Assembly: GCA_019637155.1 (NCBI GenBank)
Contig: JAHBWE010000031.1
Coordinates: 40,377-104,376, forward strand
DNA: 64,000 bases
Direction: 5' to 3'
Source: Labilithrix sp.
GTDB taxonomy: Bacteria; Myxococcota_A; Polyangia; Polyangiales; Polyangiaceae
Positions 46,246-54,686 of the stretch are shown in pieces. A program made the translations under genes and the position numbers. Each line of letters opens with the position of its first letter. The first letter of the stretch is position 1. The notes beneath the pieces were generated by a model that saw only the letters and a list, made by a program, of their open reading frames with translations, ran no database searches and was not told the DNA's origin.

Positions 46246-48993
46246 ATGAATGGCGGCAAGACCGGGCACGGGGCCGACACTCCCGTGATGAAGCAGTACC
46301 TCGCGTCGAAGGCGCAGTATCCCGACGCGATCCTGTTCTTTCGTCTCGGCGACTTCTACGAGCTCTTCTTCGAAGACGCCGTCGTCGCCGCGCGCGTGCT
46401 CGACCTCACCCTGACGAGCCGCAACAAGAACGCGGACGAGCCGATCGCGATGGCGGGCGTCCCGTACCACGCCGCCGCCGGCTACATCCAGAAGCTCCTC
46501 GATCAGGGCTTCAAGGTCGCGATCGCCGAGCAGATGGCCGATCCCGCGAAGACGAAGGGGATCGTCCCGCGCGAGGTCGTGCGCATCGCGACGCCCGCGC
46601 TCGCCTACGACGACTCCGCCCTCGACGCGCGGAAGAACCTCTTCCTCATGGGGATCGACGTCGACGAGCGCGATCGGGTCGGCGTCGCGGTCCTCGACTT
46701 TTCGACCGGCACGCTCGAGGCGTGCGAGGCGGAGAGCGCCGAGGCGGCGATCGCGGAGATCGTGCGCCTCGATCCGCGCGAGGTCCTCGTCCGCGCGCCG
46801 AAGCTGCTCGCCGAGGTGCGGGCCAGCTTGCCGCGCGCCACCGTGCGCGAAGAGGCGGCCGACCTCGATCTCGCGAGCGCGATCGCCCTCCTCGACGACG
46901 TGCTCGGCAAGGGCAAGGCGCGGAAGGCGTGTGCGAGCGACGTCGCGCTCCGCGCCGCCGCGCGCTGCGTCGCGCTCGCGAAGATCTGCGAGCCCGGCAA
47001 GAAGCTCCCGCTCGCGAAGCTCGCCGAGTACACGCTCGGCGACACGCTCGTCCTCGACGACGCGACGCAGCGGCACCTCGAGCTCGTCCGGACGATGGAT
47101 GGGGAGACGAAGGGCTCGCTCCTCGAGCAGATCGACGCGACGAAGACCGCCCCCGGCGCGCGGCTCCTGCGCCGCCGCCTCCTCGCGCCGCGCACGCGCG
47201 TCGTCGAGATCCGGCGCCGCCTCGACGGGGTCGAGCTCTTCGTCACCCAGCCCGGCCTCCGCAGCGACGTCCGCGCGCGGCTCGCGAAGATCGCCGACGT
47301 CGAGCGGCTCGCGGTGAAGCTCGCGATCGACCGCATCGGCCCGCGCGAGCTCGCCTCGCTCCGCAGCTCGCTCGCCGAGCTCCCCGGCCTCGACGACGCG
47401 CTGAAGGCGTGCCCCGACAAAGGCGCGCGCGAGGCGCTCGAGATATCGGACGATCTCGTGGGGTCCGGGGGCGCGGAGCGCGTCTTCGCGCGACGGCCCC
47501 CGGCGGGAGAGCTCGAGAGGGCAGAGCCCTCTCGAACCAGAAAAGCCTTCGTCGATCGCTGCGAGGACGTGCACGACCTGCTCGCGCGCGCGATCGCGGA
47601 CGAGCCGCCGATCCGCGCGAGCGAGGGGAACGTGTTCCGCGACGGCTTCGACGCGGAGCTCGACGAGGCGCGCGTGCTCGCGAAGGACGGGCAGCGCCTC
47701 ATCGTCGACCTCGAGACGCGGTGCCGGGAGGAGGCGCAGATCCCGTCGCTGAAGCTGCGTTATACACGCGTCTTCGGCTGGTACATCGAGGTGACGAAGA
47801 GCCACCTCGCGAAGGTGCCGAAGGCGTGGCGGCGCAAGCAGACGATCGCGACCGGGGAGCGCTTCACCTGCGACGAGCTCGACGACCTCGCCGACAAGCT
47901 CGCGCACGCGGAGGAGCGGCTCTCGTCGCGCGAGGCCGAGCTCTGGTCGGCGCTGGTGAAGGACCTCGCCGTGCACGACGAGCGGCTCCGCGCGGTCGCG
48001 AACCGGCTCGCCACGATCGACGTCGCGAGCGCGCTCGCGGAGGTCGCGCACCGCGACGACTACACGCGGCCCGAGGTCGACGACTCGCTCGCGCTCGACC
48101 TCGTCGACGCGCGCCACCCCGTCGTCGAGCGCCTCGCCGCGGCGGGCCGCTTCGTCCCGAACGACGTCACCCTCGACGCGTCCCCCGACGCCGCGGCGGA
48201 CCGCTCGCGCCTCTGGATCGTCACCGGCCCGAACATGGCCGGCAAGTCGACGTTCATGCGTCAGGTCGCGCTCGCGGTCGTGCTCGCGCACACGGGCTCG
48301 TTCGTCCCGGCGCGGAGCGCGCGCATCGGCGTCGTCGATCGCGTCCTCACGCGCGTCGGCGCGAGCGACAACCTCGCGCGCGGCGAGAGCACCTTCATGG
48401 TCGAGATGAAGGAGACCGCGAACATCGTGAAGTGCGCGACGCGGCGCTCGCTCGTCGTCCTCGACGAGATCGGCCGCGGGACGAGCACCTACGACGGCCT
48501 CTCGATCGCGTGGGCGGTCGCGGAGCACCTCCACGACGTGGTCGGCTGCCGCGCGCTCTTCGCGACGCACTACCACGAGCTCACCGAGCTCGCGGAGACG
48601 TCGGCGCGCGCGGAGAACTTCAGCGTGAGCGCGCGCGAGCACGCCGGCACGATCGTCTTCTTCCACAAGGTCCAGCGCGGCGCGGCCTCGCGCAGCTACG
48701 GCGTCGCGTGCGCGCGGCTCGCGGGGCTCCCCGAGAACGTGCTCGCGCGCGCGAAGGCGATCCTCGAGGGGCTCGAGACGACGGCGTCGCTCCCGACCGG
48801 CGGCTCCTCGCGCGGGGTGCGGAAGCGCAAGAACGAGGACCAGCTCGGCCTCTTCGCCGCGGCGCCGCGGGCTCCGGAGCGACCCGCCGATCCCGCGCTC
48901 GACATGCTGCGCGCGCTCGACATCGATCGCCTCACGCCGATCGAGGCGCTCACGACGCTCGCGAAGCTCAAGGACCTTGCCAAATCGGAGTAG
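46246..48993 (+). CDS. mutS: MutS DNA mismatch repair protein, with a translated repeat insert
   Basis: The 915-residue protein binds mismatches and recruits MutL. The N-terminal mismatch-binding FYEL (F37-L40) and the C-terminal ATPase with TGPNMAGKSTFMRQ (about 658-671), DEIGRGTSTYDG and FATHYHELTEL are intact. The central region carries an extra stretch at about 405-434 (VGSGGAERVFARR and following), translated from an 86-base dispersed repeat. It falls in front of the conserved segment LLARAIADEPP, in the core/lever region. The reading frame is kept. The ATG at 46246 is the start. It is co-oriented with two lipoprotein genes and overlaps the EamA gene by 17 bases at the 3' end. Probably functional, with an unusual loop. 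Confidence 0.96.
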   Translation: MNGGKTGHGADTPVMKQYLASKAQYPDAILFFRLGDFYELFFEDAVVAARVLDLTLTSRNKNADEPIAMAGVPYHAAAGYIQKLLDQGFKVAIAEQMADPAKTKGIVPREVVRIATPALAYDDSALDARKNLFLMGIDVDERDRVGVAVLDFSTGTLEACEAESAEAAIAEIVRLDPREVLVRAPKLLAEVRASLPRATVREEAADLDLASAIALLDDVLGKGKARKACASDVALRAAARCVALAKICEPGKKLPLAKLAEYTLGDTLVLDDATQRHLELVRTMDGETKGSLLEQIDATKTAPGARLLRRRLLAPRTRVVEIRRRLDGVELFVTQPGLRSDVRARLAKIADVERLAVKLAIDRIGPRELASLRSSLAELPGLDDALKACPDKGAREALEISDDLVGSGGAERVFARRPPAGELERAEPSRTRKAFVDRCEDVHDLLARAIADEPPIRASEGNVFRDGFDAELDEARVLAKDGQRLIVDLETRCREEAQIPSLKLRYTRVFGWYIEVTKSHLAKVPKAWRRKQTIATGERFTCDELDDLADKLAHAEERLSSREAELWSALVKDLAVHDERLRAVANRLATIDVASALAEVAHRDDYTRPEVDDSLALDLVDARHPVVERLAAAGRFVPNDVTLDASPDAAADRSRLWIVTGPNMAGKSTFMRQVALAVVLAHTGSFVPARSARIGVVDRVLTRVGASDNLARGESTFMVEMKETANIVKCATRRSLVVLDEIGRGTSTYDGLSIAWAVAEHLHDVVGCRALFATHYHELTELAETSARAENFSVSAREHAGTIVFFHKVQRGAASRSYGVACARLAGLPENVLARAKAILEGLETTASLPTGGSSRGVRKRKNEDQLGLFAAAPRAPERPADPALDMLRALDIDRLTPIEALTTLAKLKDLAKSE
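47460..47545 (+). repeat. 86-bp dispersed repeat inside mutS
   Basis: The stretch from GGGGTCCGGGG to AGAAAAG contains CGAGAGGGC-AGA-GCCCTCTCG at 47514-47534, a perfect 9-base-stem hairpin. It matches 29150-29234 (minus strand) with one indel and five substitutions. Both copies lie in the transcribed strand's orientation. It adds about 29 in-frame codons to mutS. Inference: insertion of a small repeat element, or a repeat present in a mutS lineage. Confidence 0.85.
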
Positions 48994-49867
48994 GTCGTTC
49001 GGCTACGCGCTCGTCGCGGTGGCGGCGACGGGGTGGGGGACGTGGCCGCTCGTCCTTCGCCACGCGCCGATGCACTCGTCCTTGCAGTCGGCGATCGCGA
49101 TGACGGTGATGACAGTCGCGAGCGCGCCGCTCGTCTTGCGCGATCGCCTCCCGGTGAAGGCGACCCTTCGCGACTGGCTCGGCGTCGCCTGGCTCGGCGT
49201 CTCCGACGCCGCGAACATCGCGCTCTTCTTCGCGGCGTACCAGCGCACGAGCGTCGCGATCGCGGTGCTCACGCATTACCTCACTCCGATCTTCGTCGCG
49301 CTCTCCGCGCCGCTCCTGCTCGCGGAGCGGCTCGGGCGGCGGACCGCGGCCGCGGTCGCGGTCTCGTTCGTCGGGCTCGTCCTCCTCCTCGCGCCGTGGC
49401 GGGACGGCTTCGGCGCGCGCGACCTCGCCGGCGCCGCGCTCGGCGCGGGCAGCGCCGTGTTCTACGCGTCGAACGTGCTCACCAACAAGCGGCTCAACAC
49501 CGTGTTCTCCGCGTCGGAGATGATGTTCTACCACGGGCTGATCGGCGTACCGCTCCTCTGGTCGTTCGTGCCGGCCGGCGCCGTTGGCGCGGCGCCGGCG
49601 ACGTCGATCGGCGTCGCGCTCGCGGCCTCGCTCGGCATCGGGACGTTCTGCGGCCTCGCGTTCACGCGCGCGCTCAAGCGCATTCGCGCGAGCCACGCGT
49701 CGGTGCTCACGCTGCTGGAGCCGTTCGTCGCGGTCGTGTGCTCGGTCGTCGTGCTCGGCGAGCCGCTGCACCGCGGCTCGGTCGCGGGCGGCCTCCTCAT
49801 CCTCGGCGGCGCCCTCGCGGTCGTCACCGCGAAGCACGAGGATGGAGTACAATCTTCCCCGTCTTGA
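48977..49867 (+). CDS. EamA-family transporter downstream of mutS
   Basis: The 296-residue protein has about ten hydrophobic helices in two EamA halves. The TTG at 48977 overlaps the mutS stop by 17 bases. This start gives a natural first helix (YALVAVAATGWGTWPLVLR); other starts downstream would cut the first helix. It is a second DMT-superfamily protein in the window (the other at 30455-31381), of different sequence. Substrate unknown. Confidence 0.82.
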   Translation: MPNRSRSFGYALVAVAATGWGTWPLVLRHAPMHSSLQSAIAMTVMTVASAPLVLRDRLPVKATLRDWLGVAWLGVSDAANIALFFAAYQRTSVAIAVLTHYLTPIFVALSAPLLLAERLGRRTAAAVAVSFVGLVLLLAPWRDGFGARDLAGAALGAGSAVFYASNVLTNKRLNTVFSASEMMFYHGLIGVPLLWSFVPAGAVGAAPATSIGVALAASLGIGTFCGLAFTRALKRIRASHASVLTLLEPFVAVVCSVVVLGEPLHRGSVAGGLLILGGALAVVTAKHEDGVQSSPS

Positions 49868-49881
49868 CCGCCCGAGATTCC

Positions 49882-50823
49882 ATGCTCGCCTCCGTTGCGC
49901 CGATCGCGGCGGGCGAGATCCTCGTGGTGGCGGACGAGGCGACGCGGCACGCGGTCGTGAACGGCGTGAGCCTCCTCGCGATGGAGGCGGCGCACGCGGA
50001 CAGCGCCGACAAGGCGGCCGCGATCGCCTCGGAGAAGGCGGCCTCGCTCGACTGCGTCCTCGTCGACATCGCGCTCGGCCTCGACGCGTGGGAGATCCTT
50101 TCCCGCTTGCGGATCGAGCCGGAGACCTCCGCGATCCCGGTCATGATGATCATGGACCGCGCCCCGAACGACGCCGACCTCATGAAGCTGCTCGAGGCCG
50201 GGGTGATGGATCACGTCGTGAAGCCGCTCTCGACGCCGCTCCTCTGCGCGAAGGTGCGCGCGGTCGCGGAGCGCTCGAAGTTGCAGCGGGAGCTCCGCAA
50301 CAAGCTGCGGGTGGCGATCGAGTACTCCGCGCTCGACGCGCTCACGGGCCTCTACAACCGCCGCTACTTCGAGCGCCGCTTGCGCGAGGAGTCGGCCCAC
50401 GCGCGCCGTCACAAGCGGCCCTTTTCGCTCGTCATCGTCGACATCGATCACTTCAAGCTCGTGAACGACACCTACGGGCACGAGGACGGCGACAAGGTGC
50501 TCCGCCACGTCGCGGAGCTCATCAGCGGCTCGCTCCGCGAGGACGACATCGCTTGCCGCTACGGCGGCGAGGAGTTCGTGCTCCTCCTGCGCGCGACGGC
50601 GGGGCCGGCCGCGCGCGTCGTCGCGAACCGCCTCCGCGCCTCCGTCACCGCGAAGGGGATCGCCCTCGGCGAGAAGAACGAGGAGCGGCACATCAGCTTC
50701 AGCGGCGGCGTCGCTGCGGCGGACGAGCGCAACAACTTCGACTGCGAAGCGATCCTCGACCGCGCCGACAAGGCCCTCTACCGCGCCAAACGCGGCGGCC
50801 GTAACCGCGTCGAGATGGAGTAG
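49882..50823 (+). CDS. REC-GGDEF diguanylate cyclase response regulator
   Basis: The 313-residue protein has a receiver-like domain (DE at 18-19, phosphoacceptor D62, K114) and a GGDEF domain with GGEEF at 228-232. This site makes cyclic di-GMP. An I-site RxxD (R219 to D222) lies five residues ahead of GGEEF, so product inhibition is expected. The receiver's usual Thr/Ser at the end of beta-4 is replaced by Met91, so signalling through the receiver may be weakened. The ATG at 49882 is 14 bases after the EamA stop. It is the first gene of the signalling block. Confidence 0.92.
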   Translation: MLASVAPIAAGEILVVADEATRHAVVNGVSLLAMEAAHADSADKAAAIASEKAASLDCVLVDIALGLDAWEILSRLRIEPETSAIPVMMIMDRAPNDADLMKLLEAGVMDHVVKPLSTPLLCAKVRAVAERSKLQRELRNKLRVAIEYSALDALTGLYNRRYFERRLREESAHARRHKRPFSLVIVDIDHFKLVNDTYGHEDGDKVLRHVAELISGSLREDDIACRYGGEEFVLLLRATAGPAARVVANRLRASVTAKGIALGEKNEERHISFSGGVAAADERNNFDCEAILDRADKALYRAKRGGRNRVEME

Positions 50824-50895
50824 CGCGGGGCCTTAATCGCGGGGGACGTCGGGCCGTTTGGACCATGGACTCCCCCAGCGTGAAAGGTTCGGATC

Positions 50896-51267
50896 ATGGG
50901 TGCGTGCGTGATGCTCATCGACGACTCGGCGACGGTTCGGTTAGAGGCGGCGCGGGCGCTCTCGGCCGCGGGGTTCGGGGTCATCGAAGCGTGCGACGGG
51001 ATCGACGGGCTCGAGAAGCTCGCGACCTCCGACGAGGTGAAGCTCATCGTGTGCGACGTGAACATGCCGCGCATGAACGGGATCGAGTTCGTCGAGGCGC
51101 TCTCGCACACCGGCGCCCTCCCGCCGCCGGTGATCATGCTGACGAGCGAGGGGCACCCCGACCTCGTCCGCACGGCGAAGGCCTGCGGCGCGCGCGGCTG
51201 GATGGTGAAGCCGTTCAAGCCCGAGCTCCTCGTCGCCGCCGCGCGGAAGATCACCGGCACGACCTGA
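50896..51267 (+). CDS. CheY-like single-domain response regulator
   Basis: The 123-residue protein is a receiver with no output domain. It has LIDDS (D9, D10), VCDVNMP (D54), MLTSE (T83) and MVKPFKP (K105), all the phosphorylation residues. It would shuttle a phosphate to or from the CheA-like kinase that starts 7 bases later. The ATG is 72 bases past the preceding diguanylate cyclase gene; AAAGG precedes it. Its output target is not visible. Confidence 0.95.
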   Translation: MGACVMLIDDSATVRLEAARALSAAGFGVIEACDGIDGLEKLATSDEVKLIVCDVNMPRMNGIEFVEALSHTGALPPPVIMLTSEGHPDLVRTAKACGARGWMVKPFKPELLVAAARKITGTT

Positions 51268-51274
51268 AGGCGCC

Positions 51275-53125
51275 GTGAAGGCCGGCCTCCACCTCCAGGT
51301 GCTCGCGGTCGTCGCGCTCGTCGCCGGTGCCCTCGTGCTCGCCTTCTCCGTCCTCCACGCGAGCCGCGTCGCGACGGACGACGGCCACGCGCTCGAGCGA
51401 CGAGCCGAGCGCTACGCCGCGATCGCTGCGCGCGAGGTCGGGCCCGCCGTCGCGCGCGACGACGCCGGCGACGCGCGCGCCGTGCTCGAGGTGATCGCTG
51501 CGGACACGGAGCTTCGATGGATCGCGGTTCAGCGCGCGGACGGCTCCGTCCTCGCGAGCCGCGGCGCGCCAGCGGTCTCCTCCGCTCGCGCGGCGCGAGG
51601 ACCCGTCGTCGTCGAGGTCGCGGCTTCGGGCGCCGCGCCGCGGCGGCCGCTCCTCGCCGCCGCGTTCGCCCTCGCGGTCGCGTTCACTGGCGTATGGCTG
51701 CTGGGTCGTCTTCGCCCGATGCTCGCGCGGCGCTTCGCGGCGCGGAGCCGCGAGATCGAGCTCCTCCTCGCGAACGTCGCGCAGGGCTTCGTCGTCGTCG
51801 ACGCGAAGGGCCGCATGGGCGCGCACCGCTCCGCGGTCATGGCGCGCTGGTTCGGTCCGATCGAGGAGGGCGCCGCGATCTGGAGCCTCTTCCGGCGCGA
51901 GGATCCGCAGCGTGCGGCGTACTTCGAGCTCGCGTGGGAGGCGATCTTCGACGGCTTCCTCCCCGTCGAGGTCGCCCTCGAACAGCTCCCGAAGCGCCTC
52001 CGCCACGGCGCGTCGACGTTCGAGCTCGCGGTGCGTCCGACCGGCGACGGCCACGCGCTGGTCGTGCTCACCGACGTCACGGAGCAGATCGAACAAGAGG
52101 ACGCGGAGGCGACGCGGAGCGATCTCGTCGCGCTGTGCGAGCGCGCGCTCGTCGACCGCGCCGCCGTCGCCGACTTCGTGCTGGAGGCGAGCGCGCTCGT
52201 CCGCGCGATCGAGGACGCGCGGACGCTCATCGATCGAAGGCGCGCGATCCACACGCTGAAGGGCGTCGCCGCGCAGGTCGGCGCGAGCTCCGTCGCCGCC
52301 GCGTGCGCCGTGATCGAGGCCGGGGTGCTCGCGTCGGACGAGGCGCCTCGTCCCGCCGACGTCGCGCGGCTCGCGCTTCGTTGGCTCGCGCTCGAGACGC
52401 GCCTCCGCCTCCTCTTCGCGAACGTCCCGACCGCGACGGTCCACGTCGAGCGCCACGACCTCGACGCGCTCGTCGCCCGCATCGACGCGAAGGCCTCGCA
52501 CGCGGAGCTCGCGCATCGCGCGCGGCTCCTCCGGCTCGAGCCGATGCAGCTCCGCGTCGATCGCGCGAAGGACGCCGCGGTCGCGCTCGCGCGCCGGCTC
52601 GGGAAGGGCGTCGACGTGAGCGGCGGCGCCGGCGCGCTGCGCTGCGACTCCGCCGCGTGGACGCCGTTCTGGAGCGCCTTCGGTCACGTCGTCCGCAACG
52701 CGGTCGACCACGGCATCGAGGCGACGGACGCGCGCGTCCGCGCCGGCAAGCCGCCGCGCGGGCGGATCTCGGTCGAGGTGTCGCGGCGCGACGACCACGT
52801 CGTGATCGAGGCGACCGACGACGGCGCCGGCGTCGACTGGCCCGCGGTCGCGAAGCGCGCGGCGGAGCGAGGTCTCCCGCATCGGACCCAGCGTGACCTC
52901 GAGACCGCCGTCTTCGCCGACGGCCTCTCGACCATGCGCGAGGCGCACGAGGTCTCCGGCCACGGCGTCGGCCTCGCCGCGGTGCGGGCGGTGACGGAGG
53001 CGATGGGCGGTCGCGTCACGATCGAGAGCCGGCGCGGCGTGGGGACGACGCTCCGCTTCGTGTTCCCCGTCGCGACGCTCGGCGACGCGTACCGCCAGGC
53101 CGCGCCGACCGCGCTCGCCGCCTGA
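51275..53125 (+). CDS. Membrane CheA-like histidine kinase (PAS-Hpt-HATPase)
   Basis: The 616-residue protein has two hydrophobic helices (7-25, 127-146) around an extracytoplasmic domain of about 100 residues, a PAS-like region at about 155-265 (VDAKGRMGAHRSAVMARWFG), an Hpt helix with HTLKGVA at H326, and a CheA-type ATPase domain (HVVRNAVDHGIE, DDGAGVDW, GHGVGLAAV). There is no C-terminal CheW-binding P5 domain, so it is not a chemotaxis CheA but a CheA-like sensor that autophosphorylates its own Hpt. The GTG is 7 bases after the cheY-like gene. It would pass phosphate to that regulator or to the flanking REC-GGDEF proteins. This pairing is inferred. Confidence 0.9.
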   Translation: MKAGLHLQVLAVVALVAGALVLAFSVLHASRVATDDGHALERRAERYAAIAAREVGPAVARDDAGDARAVLEVIAADTELRWIAVQRADGSVLASRGAPAVSSARAARGPVVVEVAASGAAPRRPLLAAAFALAVAFTGVWLLGRLRPMLARRFAARSREIELLLANVAQGFVVVDAKGRMGAHRSAVMARWFGPIEEGAAIWSLFRREDPQRAAYFELAWEAIFDGFLPVEVALEQLPKRLRHGASTFELAVRPTGDGHALVVLTDVTEQIEQEDAEATRSDLVALCERALVDRAAVADFVLEASALVRAIEDARTLIDRRRAIHTLKGVAAQVGASSVAAACAVIEAGVLASDEAPRPADVARLALRWLALETRLRLLFANVPTATVHVERHDLDALVARIDAKASHAELAHRARLLRLEPMQLRVDRAKDAAVALARRLGKGVDVSGGAGALRCDSAAWTPFWSAFGHVVRNAVDHGIEATDARVRAGKPPRGRISVEVSRRDDHVVIEATDDGAGVDWPAVAKRAAERGLPHRTQRDLETAVFADGLSTMREAHEVSGHGVGLAAVRAVTEAMGGRVTIESRRGVGTTLRFVFPVATLGDAYRQAAPTALAA

Positions 53126-53165
53126 AGAACGACGCACGAAGGCCGTATCACCGAACAGCTTCTCC

Positions 53166-54617
53166 ATGACCGTCGCCTCCCGCCGCGTCGTCCTGATCGA
53201 TCCCGTCACCGAGACTCGTAACGTGTTCGCGCAGCGCCTCCGCGCGCACGGCTACGTGGTGGACGACGCCGCCGACGCGGTCGCGGGCGCGGAGATGTCG
53301 CTCGCCGATCCGCCCTCCGCGATCGTCTGCGATCTCTGGATGCCGGGCGTGTCCGGCGTCCAGCTCTGCCGCCTGCTCTCCGCCGAGCCGGGGACCGAGG
53401 ACGTCCCGATCATCCTGCGCTCGGAGGTCGACGATCCGCGCTCGCGTTTCTGGTCTCGCCACGCGGGGGCGCGCGCGCTCGTCATGAAGGGCCGCATGGG
53501 CGAGCTCGTCCGCGCGCTCGACGACGTCCTCGAGGAGGAGGAGGAGAGCACGCCGTTCTTCTTCCGCATGTCCGGCGGCGCGCACGACATCCGCGACCGC
53601 ATCGCGGAGAACCTCGATCGCGCGCTCTTCGCCTCCGTCGTCGCGGCGGAGGTCCGCTCCCTCGCGGGATCGAGCGCGCTCGATCGGATGTTCGACTCGC
53701 TCTCCCAGCTCCTCACGCAGCTCGTCGACTATCGCTGGGTCGCGCTGACGACGACGGCGCCGGTGTACTTCGCGATCCACGCGCATCGACGGCAGGCCGA
53801 GGCGGCGGAGCGAGAAGCGGCCAAGGCGCTGGCGATCGCGCCCGAGACGTCGCGCATGGTCCGGATCCACGACGACGACGCGCGCGACGTCGACGCGGCC
53901 GCGCGCACGCTCGTCTACGACCTCACGCTCGGCGGGTCGCGCCTCGGCCGCATCGCGTTCGGCGTGCCGGCGGGGCCGTCGCGGATCGACAAGATCGCGC
54001 CGCTCGTCGCGCAGGAGCTCCCCGCGGTGGTGCGGCTCGTGCTCCTCGTCGAGGAGTCGCAGCGGCTCGCGACGACGGACGGCCTGACCGGCCTGATGAA
54101 CCGTCGCGCGTTCGTCGCGAATCTCCGGCGCGAGATGGACCGCGCGATGCGGACCGGCACGGCGACGTCGGTCCTCCTCCTCGACCTCGATCACTTCAAG
54201 GCGATCAACGACACGCACGGACACGGCGCCGGCGACGCGGTCCTCGTCGCGGTGGCGCAGACGCTCCAGCGCGTGTCGCGGACGTACGACCTCGTCGGTC
54301 GCTGGGGCGGCGAGGAGTTCGTGATCGCGCTGCCGGGCACGGACGAGGAGCGCGCGCTCATCGTCGCCGAGCGCATGCGCGATGCGATCGAGAAGCTCGT
54401 CGTGACGAACGCGAGGGGGACGCCGATGCCGCTCAGCGCGTCGATCGGCGCCGCGGAGCTCTCGCCCGGGCCGGTCGGCGAGTCGCTCGACTCGCTCGTC
54501 GATCGCGCGGACCGTGCGATGTACAGCGCGAAGGTGGGCGGTCGCAACCGCGTCTGTCGCGCGGAGAAGATCCAAAGCGCCACGCCGGTGTCTTTCGCCG
54601 CGAACGACGCGGCCTGA
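53166..54617 (+). CDS. Second REC-GGDEF diguanylate cyclase
   Basis: The 483-residue protein has a receiver (D56, single acidic D12 in place of the usual pair, K108 but KG in place of KP), a middle region of about 170 residues with no recognised domain, then a GGDEF domain with GGEEF at 381-385. An I-site RTYD lies five residues before it, so feedback inhibition is expected. The receiver is atypical, suggesting it may be degenerate. Gene start is the ATG at 53166, 40 bases after the CheA-like kinase gene. Together with the cyclase at 49882 it implies c-di-GMP output of the local phosphorelay. Confidence 0.9.
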   Translation: MTVASRRVVLIDPVTETRNVFAQRLRAHGYVVDDAADAVAGAEMSLADPPSAIVCDLWMPGVSGVQLCRLLSAEPGTEDVPIILRSEVDDPRSRFWSRHAGARALVMKGRMGELVRALDDVLEEEEESTPFFFRMSGGAHDIRDRIAENLDRALFASVVAAEVRSLAGSSALDRMFDSLSQLLTQLVDYRWVALTTTAPVYFAIHAHRRQAEAAEREAAKALAIAPETSRMVRIHDDDARDVDAAARTLVYDLTLGGSRLGRIAFGVPAGPSRIDKIAPLVAQELPAVVRLVLLVEESQRLATTDGLTGLMNRRAFVANLRREMDRAMRTGTATSVLLLDLDHFKAINDTHGHGAGDAVLVAVAQTLQRVSRTYDLVGRWGGEEFVIALPGTDEERALIVAERMRDAIEKLVVTNARGTPMPLSASIGAAELSPGPVGESLDSLVDRADRAMYSAKVGGRNRVCRAEKIQSATPVSFAANDAA

Positions 54618-54686
54618 CTCGAGCTGGCTCGATCGGGATTGCTCGCGGTTGCGTCGCGGCGCGTGGGTTGCACTTCGCGGCGCGGA

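Noticed and set aside
43009..48666. Very long open frame (1885 codons) on the minus strand
   Set aside because: Antisense shadow of the propeller lipoprotein and mutS. Arg/Ala/Asp-rich, without domain motifs; the plus-strand genes have clear families.
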